Part shown: positions 42,156-56,796 of the stretch, piece after piece
Layout of the letters: each line of letters starts with the position of its first letter
Numbering within the stretch: the stretch's first letter is position 1
Source: Piscicola geometra
Lineage: Eukaryota > Annelida > Clitellata > Hirudinida > Piscicolidae
Length of the DNA: 64,000 bases
Assembly: GCA_943735955.1 (NCBI GenBank)
Contig: OX030963.1
Span: forward strand, 7,501 to 71,500
Direction: 5' to 3'
Made by a program: the position numbers and the translations under genes
The notes under the pieces: generated by a model
Told to the model about the DNA's origin: nothing
The model's input: the letters and a program-made list of their open reading frames with translations, nothing else
The model's database searches: none

Positions 42156-43200
42156 ATGAAGACGATGAAGACGATGAAGACGAACGATGAAGACGATGAA
42201 GACGATGAAGACGATGAAGACGGTGAAGACGATGAAGACGATGAAGACGATGAAGACGGTGAAGACGGTGAAGACGATGAAGACGATGAAGACGGTGAAG
42301 ACGAACGATGAAGACGATGAAGACGGTGAAGACGACCGATGAAGACGATGAAGACGGTGAAGACGGTGAAGACGATGAAGACGATGAAGAAGATGAAGAC
42401 GATGAAGACGATGAAGACGATGAAGACGATGAAGACGGTAAAGACGATGAAGACGATGAAGACGATGAAGATGAACGATGAAGATAATGAAGACGATGGC
42501 GACGATGAAGACGATGAAGACGATGAAGACGATGAAGACGATGAAGACGATGCAGACGATGAAGACGATGAAGACGAACGATGAAGACGATGAAGACGAT
42601 GAAGACGAACGATGAAGACGATGAAGACGATGAAGACGGTGAAGACGATGAAGACGATGAAGACGATGAAGACGGTGAAGACGGTGAAGACGATGAAGAC
42701 GATGAAGACGATGAAGACGATGAAGACGATGAAGACGATGAAGACGATGAAGACGATGAAGACGGTGAAGACGGTGAAGACGGTGAAGACGATGAAGACG
42801 ATGAAGAAGGTGAAGACGATGAAGAAGATGAAGACGATGAAGACGATGAAGACGGTGAAGACGATGAAGACGATGAAGACGATGAAGACGATGAAGACGA
42901 TGAAGACGATGAAGACAATGAAGACGATGAAGACGATGAAGACAATGAAGACGATGAAGACGATGAAGACGGTGAAGACGGTGAAGACGGTGAAGACGGT
43001 GAAGACGATGAAGACGATGAAGACGGTGAAGACGATGAAGAAGATGAAGACGGTGAAGACGATGAAGACGGTGAAGACGGTGAAGAGGGTGAAGACGGTG
43101 AAGACGATGAAGACGATGAAGACGGTGAAGACGAACGATGAAGACGATGAAGACGGTGAAGACGACCGATGAAGACGGTGAAGACGGTGAAGACGGTGAA

Positions 43201-44748
43201 GACGAACGATGAAGACGATCGATGAAGACGATGAAGACGGTGAAGACGAACGATGAAGACGATGGAGACGGTGAAGACGGTAAAGACGATGAAGACGATG
43301 AAGACGGTGAAGACGATGAAGACGATGAAGACGGTGAAGACGAACGATGAAGACGATGAAGACGGTGAAGACGACCGATGAAGACGATGAAGACGGTGAA
43401 GACGGTGAAGACGATGAAGAAGATGAAGAAGATGAAGACGATGAAGACGATGAAGACGATGAAGACGATGAAGACGGTGAAAACGATGAAGACGATGAAG
43501 ACGGTGAAGACGGTGAAGACGATGAAGACGATGAAGACGATGAAGACGATGAAGACGGTGAAGACGAACGATGAAGACGATGAAGACGGTGAAGACGAAC
43601 GATGAAGACGATGAAGACGGTGAAGACGATGAAGACGGTGAAGACGATGAAGACGGTGAAGACGAACGATGAAGACGATGAAGACGATGAAGACGATGAA
43701 GACGGTGAAGACGGTGAAGACGGTGAAGACGATGAAGACGATGAAGACGGTGAAGACGATGAAGACGGTGAAGACGATGAGGACGGTGAAGACGATGAAG
43801 ACGATGAAGACGATGAAGACGATGAAGACGGTGAAGACGATGAAGACGGTGAAGACGATGAAGACGGTGAAGACGGTGAAGACGATGAAGACGATGAAGA
43901 CGGTGAAGACGGTGAAGACGAACGATGAAGACGATGAAGACGATGAAGACGATGAAGACGGTGAAGACGGTGAAGACGGTGAAGACGATGAAGACGATGA
44001 AGACGGTGAAGACGATGAAGACGGTGAAGACGGTGAAAACGATGAAGACGATGAAGACGGTGAAGACGATGAAGACGGTGAAGACGGTGAAGACGGTGAA
44101 GACGATGAAGACGATAAAGACGATGAAGACGATGAAGACGATGAAAACGGTGAAGACGGTGAAGACGGTGAAGACGGTGAAGACGATGAAGACGGTGAAG
44201 ACGATGAAGACGATGAAGACGGTGAAGACGATGAAGACGATGAAGACGATGAAGACGATGAAGACGATGATGACGATGATGACGATGAAGACGGTGAAGA
44301 CGATGAAGACGATGAAGACGGTGAAGACGATGAAGACGATGAAGACGATGAAGACGATGAAGACGATGAAGACGATGAAGACGATGAAGACGATGAAGAC
44401 GATGAAGACGATGAAGACGATGAAGACGATGAAGACGGTGAAGACGGTGAAGACGGTGAAGACGATGAAGACGGTGAAGACGGTGAAGACGATGAAGACG
44501 ATGAAGACGATGAAGACGATGAAGACGGTGAAGACGGTGAAGACGAACGATGAAGACGATGAGGACGGTGAAGACGACCGATGAAGACGATGAAGACGGT
44601 GAAGACGGTGAAGACGATGAAGACGATGAAGAAGATGAAGACGATGAAGACGATGAAGACGATGAAGACGATGAAGACGGTGAAAACGATGAAGACGATG
44701 AAGACGGTGAAGACGGTGAAGACGATGAAGACGATGAAGACGATGAAG
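43201..44748 (+). repeat. Second copy of the 39424-40971 block (offset 3777 bp)
   Basis: The GACGATCGATG spacer (39439/43216), the spacers at 39570/43347, 39601/43378, 39825/43602, 39892/43669, 40148/43925 and 40773/44550, and the DDD motif (40489/44266) all match at exactly 3777 bp with no visible length change. The GATC form of the spacer occurs only in these two copies. A third partial copy begins at about 45376 (offset 1774 from 43602; DDD at 46040) with a few substitutions. Confidence 0.88.
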
Positions 44749-47700
44749 ACGGTGAAGACGATGAAGACGGTGAAGACGATGAAGACGATAAAGACGATGA
44801 AGACGATGAAGACGATGAAAACGGTGAAGACGGTGAAGACGGTGAAGACGGTGTAGACGATGAAGACGGTGAAGACGATGAAGACGATGAAGACGGTGAA
44901 GACGATGAAGACGATGAAGACGATGAAGACGATGAAGACGATGAAGACGGTGAAGACGATGAAGACGGTGAAGACGATGAAGACGGTGAAGACGATGAAG
45001 ACGGTGAAGACGATGAGGACGGTGAAGACGATGAAGACGATGAAGACGATGAAGACGATGAAGACGGTGAAGACGATGAAGACGGTGAAGACGGTGAAAA
45101 CGATGAAGACGATGAAGACGGTGAAGACGGTGAAGACGAGCGATGAAGACGATGAAGACGATGAAGACGATGAAGACGGTGAAGACGGTGAAGACGGTGA
45201 AGACGATGAAGACGATGAAGACGGTGAAGAATGTGAAGACGGTGAAGACGGTGAAAACGATGAAGACGATGAAGACGGTGAAGACGGTGAAGACGATGAA
45301 GACGATGAAGACGATGAAGACGATGAAGACGGTGAAGACGAACGATGAAGACGATGAAGACGGTGAAGACGAACGATGAAGACGATGAAGACGGTGAAGA
45401 CGATGAAGACGGTGAAGACGATGAAGACGGTGAAGACGAACGATGAAGACGATGAAGACGATGAAGACGATGAAGACGGTGAAGACGGTGAAGACGGTGA
45501 AGACGATGAAGACGATGAAGACGGTGAAGACGATGAAGACGGTGAAGACGATGAGGACGGTGAAGACGATGAAGACGATGAAGACGATGAAGACGATGAA
45601 GACGGTGAAGACGATGAAGACGGTGAAGACGATGAAGACGGTGAAGACGGTGAAGACGATGAAGACGATGAAGACGGTGAAGACGGTGAAGACGAACGAT
45701 GAAGACGATGAAGACGATGAAGACGATGAAGACGGTGAAGACGGTGAAGACGGTGAAGACGATGAAGACGATGAAGACGGTGAAGACGATGAAGACGGTG
45801 AAGACGGTGAAAACGATGAAGACGATGAAGACGGTGAAGACGATGAAGACGGTGAAGACGGTGAAGACGGTGAAGACGATGAAGACGATAAAGACGATGA
45901 AGACGATGAAGACGGTGAAGACGGTGAAGACGGTGAAGACGATGAAGACGGTGAAGACGATGAAGACGGTGAAGACGATGAAGACGATGAAGACGGTGAA
46001 GACGATGAAGACGATGAAGACGATGAAGACGATGAAGACGATGATGACGATGATGACGATGAAGACGGTGAAAACGATGAAGACGATGAAGACGGTGAAG
46101 ACGATGAAGACGATGAAGACGATGAAGACGATGAAGACGATGAAGACGATGAAGACGATGAAGACGATGAAGACGATGAAGACGATGAAGACGATGAAGA
46201 CGATGAAGACGGTGAAGACGGTGAAGACGGTGAAGACGATGAAGACGATGAAGACGGTGAAGACGATGAAGACGATGAAGACGATGAAGACGATGAAGAC
46301 GGTGAAGACGGTGAAGACGAACGATGAAGACGATGAGGACGGTGAAGACGACCGATGAAGACGATGAAGACGGTGAAGACGGTGAAGACGATGAAGACGA
46401 TGAAGAAGATGAAGACGATGAAGACGATGAAGACGATGAAGACGATGAAGACGGTGAAAACGATGAAGACGATGAAGACGGTGAAGACGGTGAAGACGAT
46501 GAAGACGATGAAGACGATGAAGACGGTGAAGACGATGAAGACGGTGAAGACGATGAAGACGATAAAGACGATGAAGACGATGAAGACGATGAAGACGATG
46601 ATGACGATGATGACGATGAAGACGGTGAAGACGATGAAGACGATGAAGACGGTGAAGACGATGAAGACGATGAAGACGGTGAAGACGATGAAGACGATGA
46701 AGACGATGAAGACGATGAAGACGGTGAAGACGGTGAAGACGATGAAGACGGTGAAGACGGTGAAGACGATGAAGACGATGAAGACGATGAAGACGGTGAA
46801 GACGAACGATGAAGACGATGAAGACGGTGAAGACGAACGATGAAGACGATGAAGACGGTGAAGACGATGAAGACGGTGAAGACGATGAAGACGGTGAAGA
46901 CGATGAAGACGGTGAAGACGATGAGGACGGTGAAGACGATGAAGACGATGAAGACGATGAAGACGATGAAGACGGTGAAGACGATGAAGACGGTGAAGAC
47001 GATGAAGACGGTGAAGACGGTGAAAACCATGAAGACGATGAAGACGGTGAAGACGGTGAAGACGAACGATGAAGACGATGAAGACGATGAAGACGATGAA
47101 GACGGTGAAGACGGTGAAGACGGTGAAGACGATGAAGACGATGAAGACGGTGAAGACGATGAAGACGGTGAAGACGGTGAAAACGATGAAGACGATGAAG
47201 ACGGTGAAGACGATGAAGACGGTGAAGACGGTGAAGACGATGAAGACGATAAAGACGATGAAGACGATGAAGACGATGAAAACGGTGAAGACGGTGAAGA
47301 CGGTGAAGACGGTGAAGACGATGAAGACGGTGAAGACGATGAAGACGATGAAGACGGTGAAGACGATGAAGACGATGAAGACGATGAAGACGATGAAGAC
47401 GATGATGACGATGATGACGATGAAGACGGTGAAGACGATGAAGACGATGAAGACGGTGAAGACGATGAAGACGATGAAGACGATGAAGACGATGAAGACG
47501 ATGAAGACGATGAAGACGATGAAGACGATGAAGACGATGAAGACGATGAAGACGATTAAGACGATGAAGACGATGAAGACGATGAAGACGATGAAGACGA
47601 TGAAGACAATGAAGACGGTGAAGACGGTGAAGACGGTGAAGACGATGAAGACGATGAAGACGGTGAAGACGATGAAGAAGATGAAGACGATGAAGACGAT

Positions 47701-50700
47701 GAAGACGGTGAAGACGATGAAGACGGTGAAGAGGGTGAAGACGGTGAAGACGGTGAAGACGATGAAGACGATGAAGACGATGAAGACGATGAAGCCGGTG
47801 AAGACGGTGAAGACGAACGATGAAGACGATGAAGACGGTGAAGACGACCGATGAAGACGATGAAGACGGTGAAGACGGTGAAGACGATGAAGACGATGAA
47901 GAAGATGAAGACGATGAAGACGATGAAGACGATGAAGACGATGAAGACGGTGAAAACGATGAAGACGATGAAGACGGTGAAGACGGTGAAGACGATGAAG
48001 ACGATGAAGACGATGAAGACGGTGAAGACGAACGATGAAGACGATGAAGACGGTGAAGACGAACGATGAAGACGATGAAGACGGTGAAGACGATGAAGAC
48101 GGTGAAGACGATGAAGACGGTGAAGACGATGAGGACGGTGAAGACGATGAAGACGATGAAGACGGTGAAGACGATGAAGACGATGAAGACGATGAAGACG
48201 ATGAAGACGATGATGACGATGAAGACGATGAAGACGATGAAGACGATGAAGACGATGATGACGATGATGACGATGAAGACGGTGAAGACGATGAAGACGA
48301 TGAAGACGGTGAAGACGATGAAGACGATGAAGACGATGAAGACGATGAAGACGATGAAGACGATGAAGACGATGAAGACGATGAAGACGATGAAGACGAT
48401 GAAGACGATGAAGACGATGAAGACGATGAAGACGATGAAGACGATGAAGACAATGAAGACGGTGAAGACGGTGAAGACGGTGAAGACGATGAAGACGATG
48501 AAGACGGTGAAGACGATGAAGAAGATGAAGACGATGAAGACGATGAAGACGGTGAAGACGATGAAGACGGTGCAGAGGGTGAAGACGGTGAAGACGGTGA
48601 AGACGATGAAGACGATGAAGACGATGAAGACGATGAAGCCGGTGAAGACGGTGAAGACGAACGATGAAGACGATGAAGACGGTGAAGACGACCGATGAAG
48701 ACGGTGAAGACGGTGAAGACGATGAAGACGATGAAGAAGATGAAGACGATGAAGACGATGAAGACGATGAAGACGATGAAGACGGTGAAAACGATGAAGA
48801 CGATGAAGACGGTGAAGACGGTGAAGACGATGAAGACGATGAAGACGATGAAGACGGTGAAGACGAACGATGAAGACGATGAAGACGGTGAAGACGAACG
48901 ATGAAGACGATGAAGACGGTGAAGACGATGAAGACGGTGAAGACGATGAAGACGGTGAAGACGATGAGGACGGTGAAGACGATGAAGACGATGAAGACGA
49001 TGAAGACGGTGAAGACGATGAAGACGGTGAAGACGATGAAGACGGTGAAGACGGTGAAGACGATGAAGACGATGAAGACGGTGAAGACGGTGAAGACGAA
49101 CGATGAAGACGATGAAGACGGTGAAGACGGTGAAGACGGTGAAGACGATGAAGACGGTGAAGACGATGAAGACGGTGAAGACGATGAAGACGATGAAGAC
49201 GGTGAAGACGATGAAGACGATGAAGACGATGAAGACGATGAAGACGATGATGACGATGATGACGATGAAGACGGTGAAGACGATGAAGACGATGAAGACG
49301 GTGAAGACGATGAAGACGATGAAGACGGTGAAGACGATGAAGACGATGAAGACGATGAAGACGATGAAGACGATGAAGACGGTGAAGACGGTGAAGACGA
49401 TGAAGACGGTGAAGACGGTGAAGACGATGAAGACGATGAAGACGATGAAGACGGTGAAGACGAACGATGAAGACGATGAAGACGGTGAAGACGAACGATG
49501 AAGACGATGAAGACGGTGAAGACGATGAAGACGGTGAAGACGATGAAGACGGTGAAGACGATGAAGACGGTGAAGACGATGAGGACGGTGAAGACGATGA
49601 AGACGATGAAGACGATGAAGACGATGAAGACGGTGAAGACGATGAAGACGGTGAAGACGATGAAGACGGTGAAGACGGTGAAAACGATGAAGACGATGAA
49701 GACGGTGAAGACGGTGAAGACGAACGATGAAGACGATGAAGACGATGAAGACGATGAAGACGGTGAAGACGGTGAAGAAGGTGAAAACGATGAAGACGAT
49801 GAAGACGGTGAAGACGATGAAGACGGTGAAGACGGTGAAAACGATGAAGACGATGAAGACGGTGAAGACGATGAAGACGGTGAAGACGGTGAAGACGATG
49901 AAGACGATAAAGACGATGAAGACGATGAAGACGATGAAAACGGTGAAGACGGTGAAGACGGTGAAGACGGTGAAGACGATGAAGACGGTGAAGACGATGA
50001 AGACTATGAAGACGGTGAAGACGATGAAGACGATGAAGACGATGAAGACGATGAAGACGATGATGACGATGATGACGATGAAGACGGTGAAGACGATGAA
50101 GACGATGAAGACGGTGAAGACGATGAAGACGATGAAGACGATGAAGACGATGAAGACGATGAAGACGATGAAGACGATGAAGACGATGAAGACGATGAAG
50201 ACGATGAAGACGATGAAGACGATGAAGACGATGAAGACGATGAAGACGATGAAGACGATGAAGACAATGAAGACGGTGAAGACGGTGAAGACGGTGAAGA
50301 CGATGAAGACGATGAAGACGGTGAAGACGATGAAGAAGATGAAGACGATGAAGACGATGAAGACGGTGAAGACGATGAAGACGGTGAAGAGGGTGAAGAC
50401 GGTGAAGACGGTGAAGACGATGAAGACGATGAAGACGATGAAGACGATGAAGCCGGTGAAGACGGTGAAGACGAACGATGAAGACGATGAAGACGGTGAA
50501 GACGACCGATGAAGACGATGAAGACGGTGAAGACGGTGAAGACGATGAAGACGATGAAGAAGATGAAGACGATGAAGACGATGAAGACGATGAAGACGAT
50601 GAAGACGGTGAAAACGGTGAAGAGGGTGAAGACGGTGAAGACGGTGAAGACGATGAAGACGATGAAGACGATGAAGACGATGAAGCCGGTGAAGACGGTG

Positions 50701-53124
50701 AAGACGAACGATGAAGACGATGAAGACGGTGAAGACGACCGATGAAGACGATGAAGACGGTGAAGACGGTGAAGACGATGAAGACGATGAAGAAGATGAA
50801 GACGATGAAGACGATGAAGACGATGAAGACGATGAAGACGGTGAAAACGATGAAGACGATGAAGACGGTGAAGACGAACGATGAAGACGATGAAGACGGT
50901 GAAGACGAACGATGAAGACGATGAAGACGGTGAAGACGATGAAGACGGTGAAGACGATGAAGACGGTGAAGACGATGAGGACGGTGAAGACGATGAAGAC
51001 GATGAAGACGATGAAGACGATGAAGACGGTGAAGACGATGAAGACGGTGAAGACGATGAAGACGGTGAAGACGGTGAAAACGATGAAGACGATGAAGACG
51101 ATGAAGACGGTGAAGACGGTGAAGACGAACGATGAAGACGATGAAGACGATGAAGACGGTGAAGACGGTGAAGACGGTGAAAACGATGAAGACGATGAAG
51201 ACGGTGAAGACGGTGAAGACGGTGAAGACGGTGAAAACGATGAAGACGATGAAGACGGTGAAGACGATGAAGACGGTGAAGACGGTGAAAACGATGAAGA
51301 CGATGAAGACGGTGAAGACGATGAAGACGGTGAAGACGGTGAAGACGATGAAGACGATAAAGACGATGAAGACGATGAAGACGATGAAAACGGTGAAGAC
51401 GGTGAAGACGGTGAAGACGGTGAAGACGATGAAGACGGTGAAGACGATGAAGACGATGAAGACGGTGAAGACGATGAAGACGATGAAGACGATGAAGACG
51501 ATGAAGACGATGATGACGATGATGACGATGAAGACGGTGAAGACGATGAAGACGATGAAGACGGTGAAGACGATGAAGACGATGAAGACGATGAAGACGA
51601 TGAAGACGATGAAGACGATGAAGACGATGAAGACGATGAAGACGATGAAGACGATGAAGACGATGAAGACGATGAAGACGATGAAGACGATGAAGACAAT
51701 GAAGACGGTGAAGACGGTGAAGACGGTGAAGACGATGAAGACGATGAAGACGGTGAAGACGATGAAGAAGATGAAGACGATGAAGACGATGAAGACGGTG
51801 AAGACGATGAAGACGGTGAAGAGGGTGAAGACGGTGAAGACGGTGAAGACGATGAAGACGATGAAGACGATGAAGACGATGAAGCCGGTGAAGACGGTGA
51901 AGACGAACGATGAAGACGATGAAGACGGTGAAGACGACCGATGAAGACGATGAAGACGGTGAAGACGGTGAAGACGATGAAGACGATGAAGAAGATGAAG
52001 ACGATGAAGACGATGAAGACGATGAAGACGATGAAGACGGTGAAAACGATGAAGACGATGAAGACGGTGAAGACGAACGATGAAGACGATGAAGACGGTG
52101 AAGACGAACGATGAAGACGATGAAGACGGTGAAGACGATGAAGACGGTGAAGACGATGAAGACGGTGAAGACGATGAAGACGGTGAAGACGATGAAGACG
52201 GTGAAGACGATGAGGACGGTGAAGACGATGAAGACGATGAAGACGATGAAGACGATGAAGACGGTGAAGACGATGAAGACGGTGAAGACGATGAAGACGG
52301 TGAAGACGGTGAAAACGATGAAGACGATGAAGACGGTGAAGACGGTGAAGACGAACGATGAAGACGATGAAGACGATGAAGACGATGAAGACGGTGAAGA
52401 CGGTGAAGACGGTGAAGACGATGAAGACGATGAAGACGGTGAAGACGATGAAGACGGTGAAGACGGTGAAAACGATGAAGACGATGAAGACGGTGAAGAC
52501 GGTGAAGACGATGAAGACGGTGAAGACGGTGAAGACGATGAAGACGATAAAGACGATGAAGACGATGAAGACGATGAAAACGGTGAAGACGGTGAAGACG
52601 GTGAAGACGGTGAAGACGATGAAGACGGTGAAGACGATGAAGACGATGAAGACGGTGAAGACGATGAAGACGATGAAGACGATGAAGACGATGAAGACGA
52701 TGATGACGATGATGACGATGAAGACGGTGAAGACGATGAAGACGATGAAGACGGTGAAGACGATGAAGACGATGAAGACGATGAAGACGATGAAGACGAT
52801 GAAGACGATGAAGACGATGAAGACGATGAAGACGATGAAGACGATGAATACGATGAAGACGATGAAGACGATGAAGACGATGAAGACAATGAAGACGGTG
52901 AAGACGGTGAAGACGGTGAAGACGATGAAGACGATGAAGACGGTGAAGACGATGAAGAAGATGAAGACGATGAAGACGATGAAGACGGTGAAGACGATGA
53001 AGACGGTGAAGAGGGTGAAGACGGTGAAGACGGTGAAGACGATGAAGACGATGAAGACGATGAAGACGATGAAGCCGGTGAAGACGGTGAAGACGAACGA
53101 TGAAGACGATGAAGACGGTGAAGA

Positions 53125-56100
53125 CGACCGATGAAGACGATGAAGACGGTGAAGACGGTGAAGACGATGAAGACGATGAAGAAGATGAAGACGATGAAGA
53201 CGATGAAGACGATGAAGACGATGAAGACGGTGAAAACGATGAAGACGATGAAGACGGTGAAGACGGTGAAGACGATGAAGACGATGAAGACGATGAAGAC
53301 GATGAAGACGGTGAAGACGAACGATGAAGACGATGAAGACGGTGAAGACGAACGATGAAGACGATGAAGACGGTGAAGACGAACGATGAAGACGATGAAG
53401 ACGGTGAAGACGATGAAGACGGTGAAGACGATGAAGACGGTGAAGACGATGAGGACGGTGAAGACGATGAAGACGATGAAGACGATGAAGACGGTGAAGA
53501 CGATGAAGACGGTGAAGACGATGAAGACGGTGAAGACGGTGAAGACGATGAAGGCGATGAAGACGGTGAAGACGGTGAAGACGAACGATGAAGACGATGA
53601 AGACGGTGAAGACGGTGAAGACGGTGAAGACGATGAAGACGGTGAAGACGATGAAGACGGTGAAGACGATGAAGACGATGAAGACGGTGAAGACGATGAA
53701 GACGATGAAGACGATGAAGACGATGAAGACGATGATGACGATGATGACGATGAAGACGGTGAAGACGATGAAGACGATGAAGACGGTGAAGACGATGAAG
53801 ACGATGAAGACGATGAAGACGATGAAGACGATGAAGACGATGAAGACGATGAAGACGGTGAAGACGGTGAAGACGATGAAGACGGTGAAGACGGTGAAGA
53901 CGATGAAGACGATGAAGACGATGAAGACGGTGAAGACGAACGATGAAGACGATGAAGACGGTGAAGACGAACGATGAAGACGATGAAGACGGTGAAGACG
54001 ATGAAGACGGTGAAGACGATGAAGACGGTGAAGACGATGAAGACGGTGAAGACGATGAGGACGGTGAAGACGATGAAGACGATGAAGACGATGAAGACGA
54101 TGAAGACGGTGAAGACGATGAAGACGGTGAAGACGATGAAGACGGTGAAGACGGTGAAAACGATGAAGACGATGAAGACGGTGAAGACGGTGAAGACGAA
54201 CGATGAAGACGATGAAGACGATGAAGACGGTGAAGACGGTGAAGACGGTGAAGACGATGAAGACGATGAAGACGGTGAAGACGATGAAGACGGTGAAGAC
54301 GGTGAAAACGATGAAGACGATGAAGACGGTGAAGACGATGAAGACGGTGAAGACGGTGAAGACGATGAAGACGATAAAGACGATGAAGACGATGAAGACG
54401 ATGAAAACGGTGAAGACGGTGAAGACGGTGAAGACGGTGAAGACGATGAAGACGGTGAAGACGATGAAGACGATGAAGACGGTGAAGACGATGAAGACGA
54501 TAAAGACGATGAAGACGATGAAGACGATGATGACGATGATGACGATGAAGACGGTGAAGACGATGAAGACGATGAAGACGGTGAAGACGATGAAGACGAT
54601 GAAGACGATGAAGACGATGAAGACGATGAAGACGATGAAGACGATGAAGACGATGAAGACGATGAAGACGATGAAGACGATGAAGACGATGAAGACGATG
54701 AAGACGATGAAGACAATGAAGACGGTGAAGACGGTGAAGACGGTGAAGACGATGAAGACGATGAAGACGGTGAAGACGATGAAGAAGATGAAGACGATGA
54801 AGACGATAAAGACGGTGAAGACGATGAAGACGGTGAAGAGGGTGAAGACGGTGAAGACGGTGAAGACGATGAAGACGATGAAGACGATGAAGACGATGAA
54901 GCCGGTGAAGACGGTGAAGACGAACGATGAAGACGATGAAGACGGTGAAGACGACCGATGAAGACGATGAAGACGGTGAAGACGGTGAAGACGATGAAGA
55001 CGATGAAGAAGATGAAGACGATGAAGACGATGAAGACGATGAAGACGATGAAGACGGTGAAAACGATGAAGACGATGAAGACGGTGAAGACGGTGAAGAC
55101 GATGAAGACGATGAAGACGATGAAGACGATGACGACGGTGAAGCCGAACGATGAAGACGATGAAGACCGTGAAGACGAACGATGAAGATGATGAAGACGG
55201 TGAAGACGAACGATGAAGACGATGAAGACGGTGAAGACGATGAAGACGGTGAAGACGATGAAGACGGTGAAGACGATGAGGACGGTGAAGACGATGAAGA
55301 CGATGAAGACGATGAAGACGGTGAAGACGATGAAGACGGTGAAGACGATGAAGACGGTGAAGACGGTGAAGACGATGAAGACGATGAAGACGGTGAAGAC
55401 GGTGAAGACGGTGAAGACGAACGATGAAGACGATGAAGACGGTGAAGACGGTGAAGACGGTGAAGACGATGAAGACGGTGAAGACGATGAAGACGGTGAA
55501 GACGATGAAGACGATGAAGACGGTGAAGACGATGAAGACGATGAAGACGATGAAGACGATGAAGACGATGATGACGATGATGACGATGAAGACGGTGAAG
55601 ACGATGAAGACGATGAAGACGGTGAAGACGATGAAGACGATGAAGACGATGAAGACGATGAAGACGATGAAGACGATGAAGACGGTGAAGACGGTGAAGA
55701 CGATGAAGACGGTGAAGACGGTGAAGACGATGAAGACGATGAAGACGATGAAGACGGTGAAGACGAACGATGAAGACGATGAAGACGGTGAAGACGAACG
55801 ATGAAGACGATGAAGACGGTGAAGACGATGAAGACGGTGAAGACGATGAAGACGGTGAAGACGATGAAGACGGTGAAGACGATGAGGACGGTGAAGACGA
55901 TGAAGACGATGAAGACGATGAAGACGATGAAGACGGTGAAGACGATGAAGACGGTGAAGACGATGAAGACGGTGAAGACGGTGAAAACGATGAAGACGAT
56001 GAAGACGGTGAAGACGGTGAAGACGAACGATGAAGACGATGAAGACGATGAAGACGGTGAAGACGGTGAAGACGGTGAAGACGATGAAGACGATGAAGAC

Positions 56101-56796
56101 GGTGAAGACGATGAAGACGGTGAAGACGGTGAAAACGATGAAGACGATGAAGACGGTGAAGACGATGAAGACGGTGAAGACGGTGAAGACGGTGAAGACG
56201 ATGAAGACGATAAAGACGATGAAGACGATGAAGACGATGAAAACGGTGAAGACGGTGAAGACGGTGAAGACGGTGAAGACGATGAAGACGGTGAAGACGA
56301 TGAAGACGATGAAGACGGTGAAGACGATGAAGACGATAAAGACGATGAAGACGATGAAGACGATGATGACGATGATGACGATGAAGACGGTGAAGACGAT
56401 GAAGACGATGAAGACGATGAAGACGGTGAAGACGATGAAGACGATGAAGACGATGAAGACGATGAAGACGATGAAGACGATGAAGACGATGAAGACGATG
56501 AAGACGATGAAGACGATGAAGACGATGAAGACGATGAAGACGATGAAGACGATGAAGACAATGAAGACGGTGAAGACGGTGAAGACGGTGAAGACGATGA
56601 AGACGATGAAGACGGTGAAGACGATGAAGAAGATGAAGACGATGAAGACGATAAAGACGGTGAAGACGATGAAGACGGTGAAGAGGGTGAAGACGGTGAA
56701 GACGGTGAAGACGATGAAGACGATGAAGACGATGAAGACGATGAAGCCGGTGAAGACGGTGAAGACGAACGATGAAGACGATGAAGACGGTGAAGA
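53125..56796 (+). repeat. Two consecutive full-length HORs of 1827 and 1845 bp
   Basis: Copy 1 is about 53125-54951 and copy 2 about 54952-56796, delimited by GACC spacers after the AG markers at 53074, 54901 and 56746. Both contain two DDD motifs (53731 and 54526; 55567 and 56362), a GATAAAGAC unit just before the second DDD, and another one in the paired-GATGAAGAA region. The second copy gained 18 bp (two units) overall and carries a cluster of private substitutions near 55130-55195 (GATGACGACGG, GAAGCCGAAC, GACCGTGAAG and GATGATGAAG). Confidence 0.85.

Larger units (their letters stand above)
33171..42590 (+). repeat. Array zone 5: DGD block family
   Basis: Eight DGD blocks (GATGGCGAC at 33881, 35855, 37172, 38390, 39203, 41257, 42061 and 42495) all have GATAATGAAG upstream, a C-to-T difference from the three DGD blocks at 9.8-11.8 kb. 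They sit in repeats of 1974, 1317, 1218 and 813 bp. The zone is poor in 4-bp spacers: none are seen at 31866-33860 or 33999-35835. The segment 39.4-41.2 kb belongs to the family of zone 6 and appears to have been inserted or exchanged into the DGD family. No gene or RNA is seen. Confidence 0.8.
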
